Part shown: one piece after another, positions 63,751 through 64,000 of the stretch
How positions within the stretch are numbered: position 1 is the stretch's first letter
Layout: each line of letters opens with the position of its first letter
DNA from: CAZGUH01 sp964529005
GTDB lineage: Bacteria; Actinomycetota; Acidimicrobiia; Acidimicrobiales; Ilumatobacteraceae
Reading direction: 5' to 3'
Assembly (NCBI GenBank): GCA_964529005.1
Contig: CAZGUH010000006.1
Coordinates: forward strand, 67,070 to 131,069
DNA: 64,000 nucleotides
Made by a program: the position numbers and the translations under genes
Notes under the pieces: generated by a model
The model's database searches: none
What the model was told of the DNA's origin: nothing
The model's input: the letters and a program-made list of their open reading frames with translations, nothing else

Positions 63751-63973
63751 TGTCCGACGGCGGAGACCCCCACGGCCGGCGGGGACCCGGCGCGGTAGCG
63801 GGCGACGCACTCAAGCGGCCTGCCTCGACAGCGCTGCCCTTGGGCGGGCGGACCGCCGAGCCCGAACGCGACGACGTAGGCCGAGGAAACCCATGCACAG
63901 CCGAGATTTCCGGGTTCTGAGGGGTCGAGATCGCGCTGCGACAGCCAACTGGACCGGAACTCCCGCATTGCGT
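63751..63973. other. Intergenic stretch without recognisable gene
   Basis: Open frames exist on the minus strand (for example 63735-63989) but show no family motif, no ribosome binding site and no consistent start signal. I see no RNA gene or repeat here. Confidence 0.6.
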
Positions 63974-64000
63974 AACGCCCATAATGCACGTTATGTCAGA
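63974..64000. other. dif-like XerCD recombination site (cut by window end)
   Basis: AACGCCCATAA, a 6-bp centre TGCACG, then TTATGTCAGA reproduces the layout of bacterial dif: two 11-bp recombinase arms with inner CATAA / TTATG symmetry and the TTATGT of the XerD arm. The final base or bases fall outside the window. It could be chromosomal dif or an attachment site of an element using XerCD. Confidence 0.45.

Noticed and set aside
63742..63798. An 18-codon frame starting Met-Thr-Lys after repeat copy 2
   Set aside because: It results from the duplicated repeat, is very short and lacks a -10 box at the usual distance.
63735..63989. An 84-codon minus-strand open frame at the right end
   Set aside because: No motif, no ribosome binding site, and it overlaps the dif-like site and one direct repeat. 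A second overlapping minus frame is equally long.
1..64000. tRNA, rRNA or CRISPR elements
   Set aside because: All gaps longer than 100 bp were read on both strands. None shows tRNA-like arms with a T-loop consensus or regularly spaced repeats.

Overview
This is a 64 kb stretch of a very GC-rich, densely packed bacterial chromosome. The gene set marks it as an actinobacterium: a complete Pup-proteasome locus (ARC/Mpa, Dop, Pup, PrcB, PrcA, PafA), a WhiB regulator, HelY, and a DUF222-HNH (13E12-like) gene. Queuosine genes (queA, tgt), a TtuA/TtuB tRNA-thiolation pair and start-proximal TANNNT boxes suggest the Acidimicrobiia (Ilumatobacter/Microthrix-like). That lineage is inferred from content and not proven. 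No rRNA, tRNA, CRISPR array or transposase was found.

Layout. 1-9.6 kb is the conserved block ruvA(partial)-ruvB-queA-tgt-yajC-secD-secF-apt-rel. A minus-strand FkbM methyltransferase interrupts it before hisS-aspS (10.6-13.7 kb). A Nudix hydrolase, rarA and two small envelope proteins follow. 16.3-24.5 kb is mostly minus strand: aldehyde dehydrogenase, LOG-family protein, transaldolase-transketolase, a FIST sensor-domain protein and a fatty-acid desaturase divergent from a TetR regulator. 25-30.8 kb holds a thioesterase/acyl-CoA ligase pair, a PBP4-type carboxypeptidase, a LON-domain protein and three small membrane proteins.

30.8-47.2 kb is the most coherent region. A ttuB-ttuA-trmI operon for T-loop tRNA modification is followed by a 100-N assembly gap, a ferredoxin, arc, dop, pup, prcB, prcA, an inserted 5-oxoprolinase operon (pxpABC), pafA, lepB, a GDPD, tatA-tatC and helY. 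Two ubiquitin-like systems therefore sit side by side: the beta-grasp sulfur carrier TtuB and Pup. The PafBC regulators usual next to pafA are absent.

47-59 kb is mixed metabolism and small conserved proteins: quinone reductase, M20 amidohydrolase, a double-length ThyX-like protein, a very acidic zinc-motif protein, an enoyl-CoA hydratase, an RG-rich putative nucleic-acid-binding protein, gamma-carbonic anhydrase, PrmA, ribokinase, an APH-fold kinase and WhiB. 59-64 kb carries an aldolase, an AsnO/VioC-like Fe(II)/2-oxoglutarate hydroxylase divergent from an RpiR regulator, an HNH-DUF222 gene with an SOS-box-like site, and a dif-like XerCD site at the right edge.

Regulatory style. About 25 genes have a TANNNT or CANNNT box ending 6-10 nt before the start codon. 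This indicates leaderless mRNAs, and I used it to choose several start codons.
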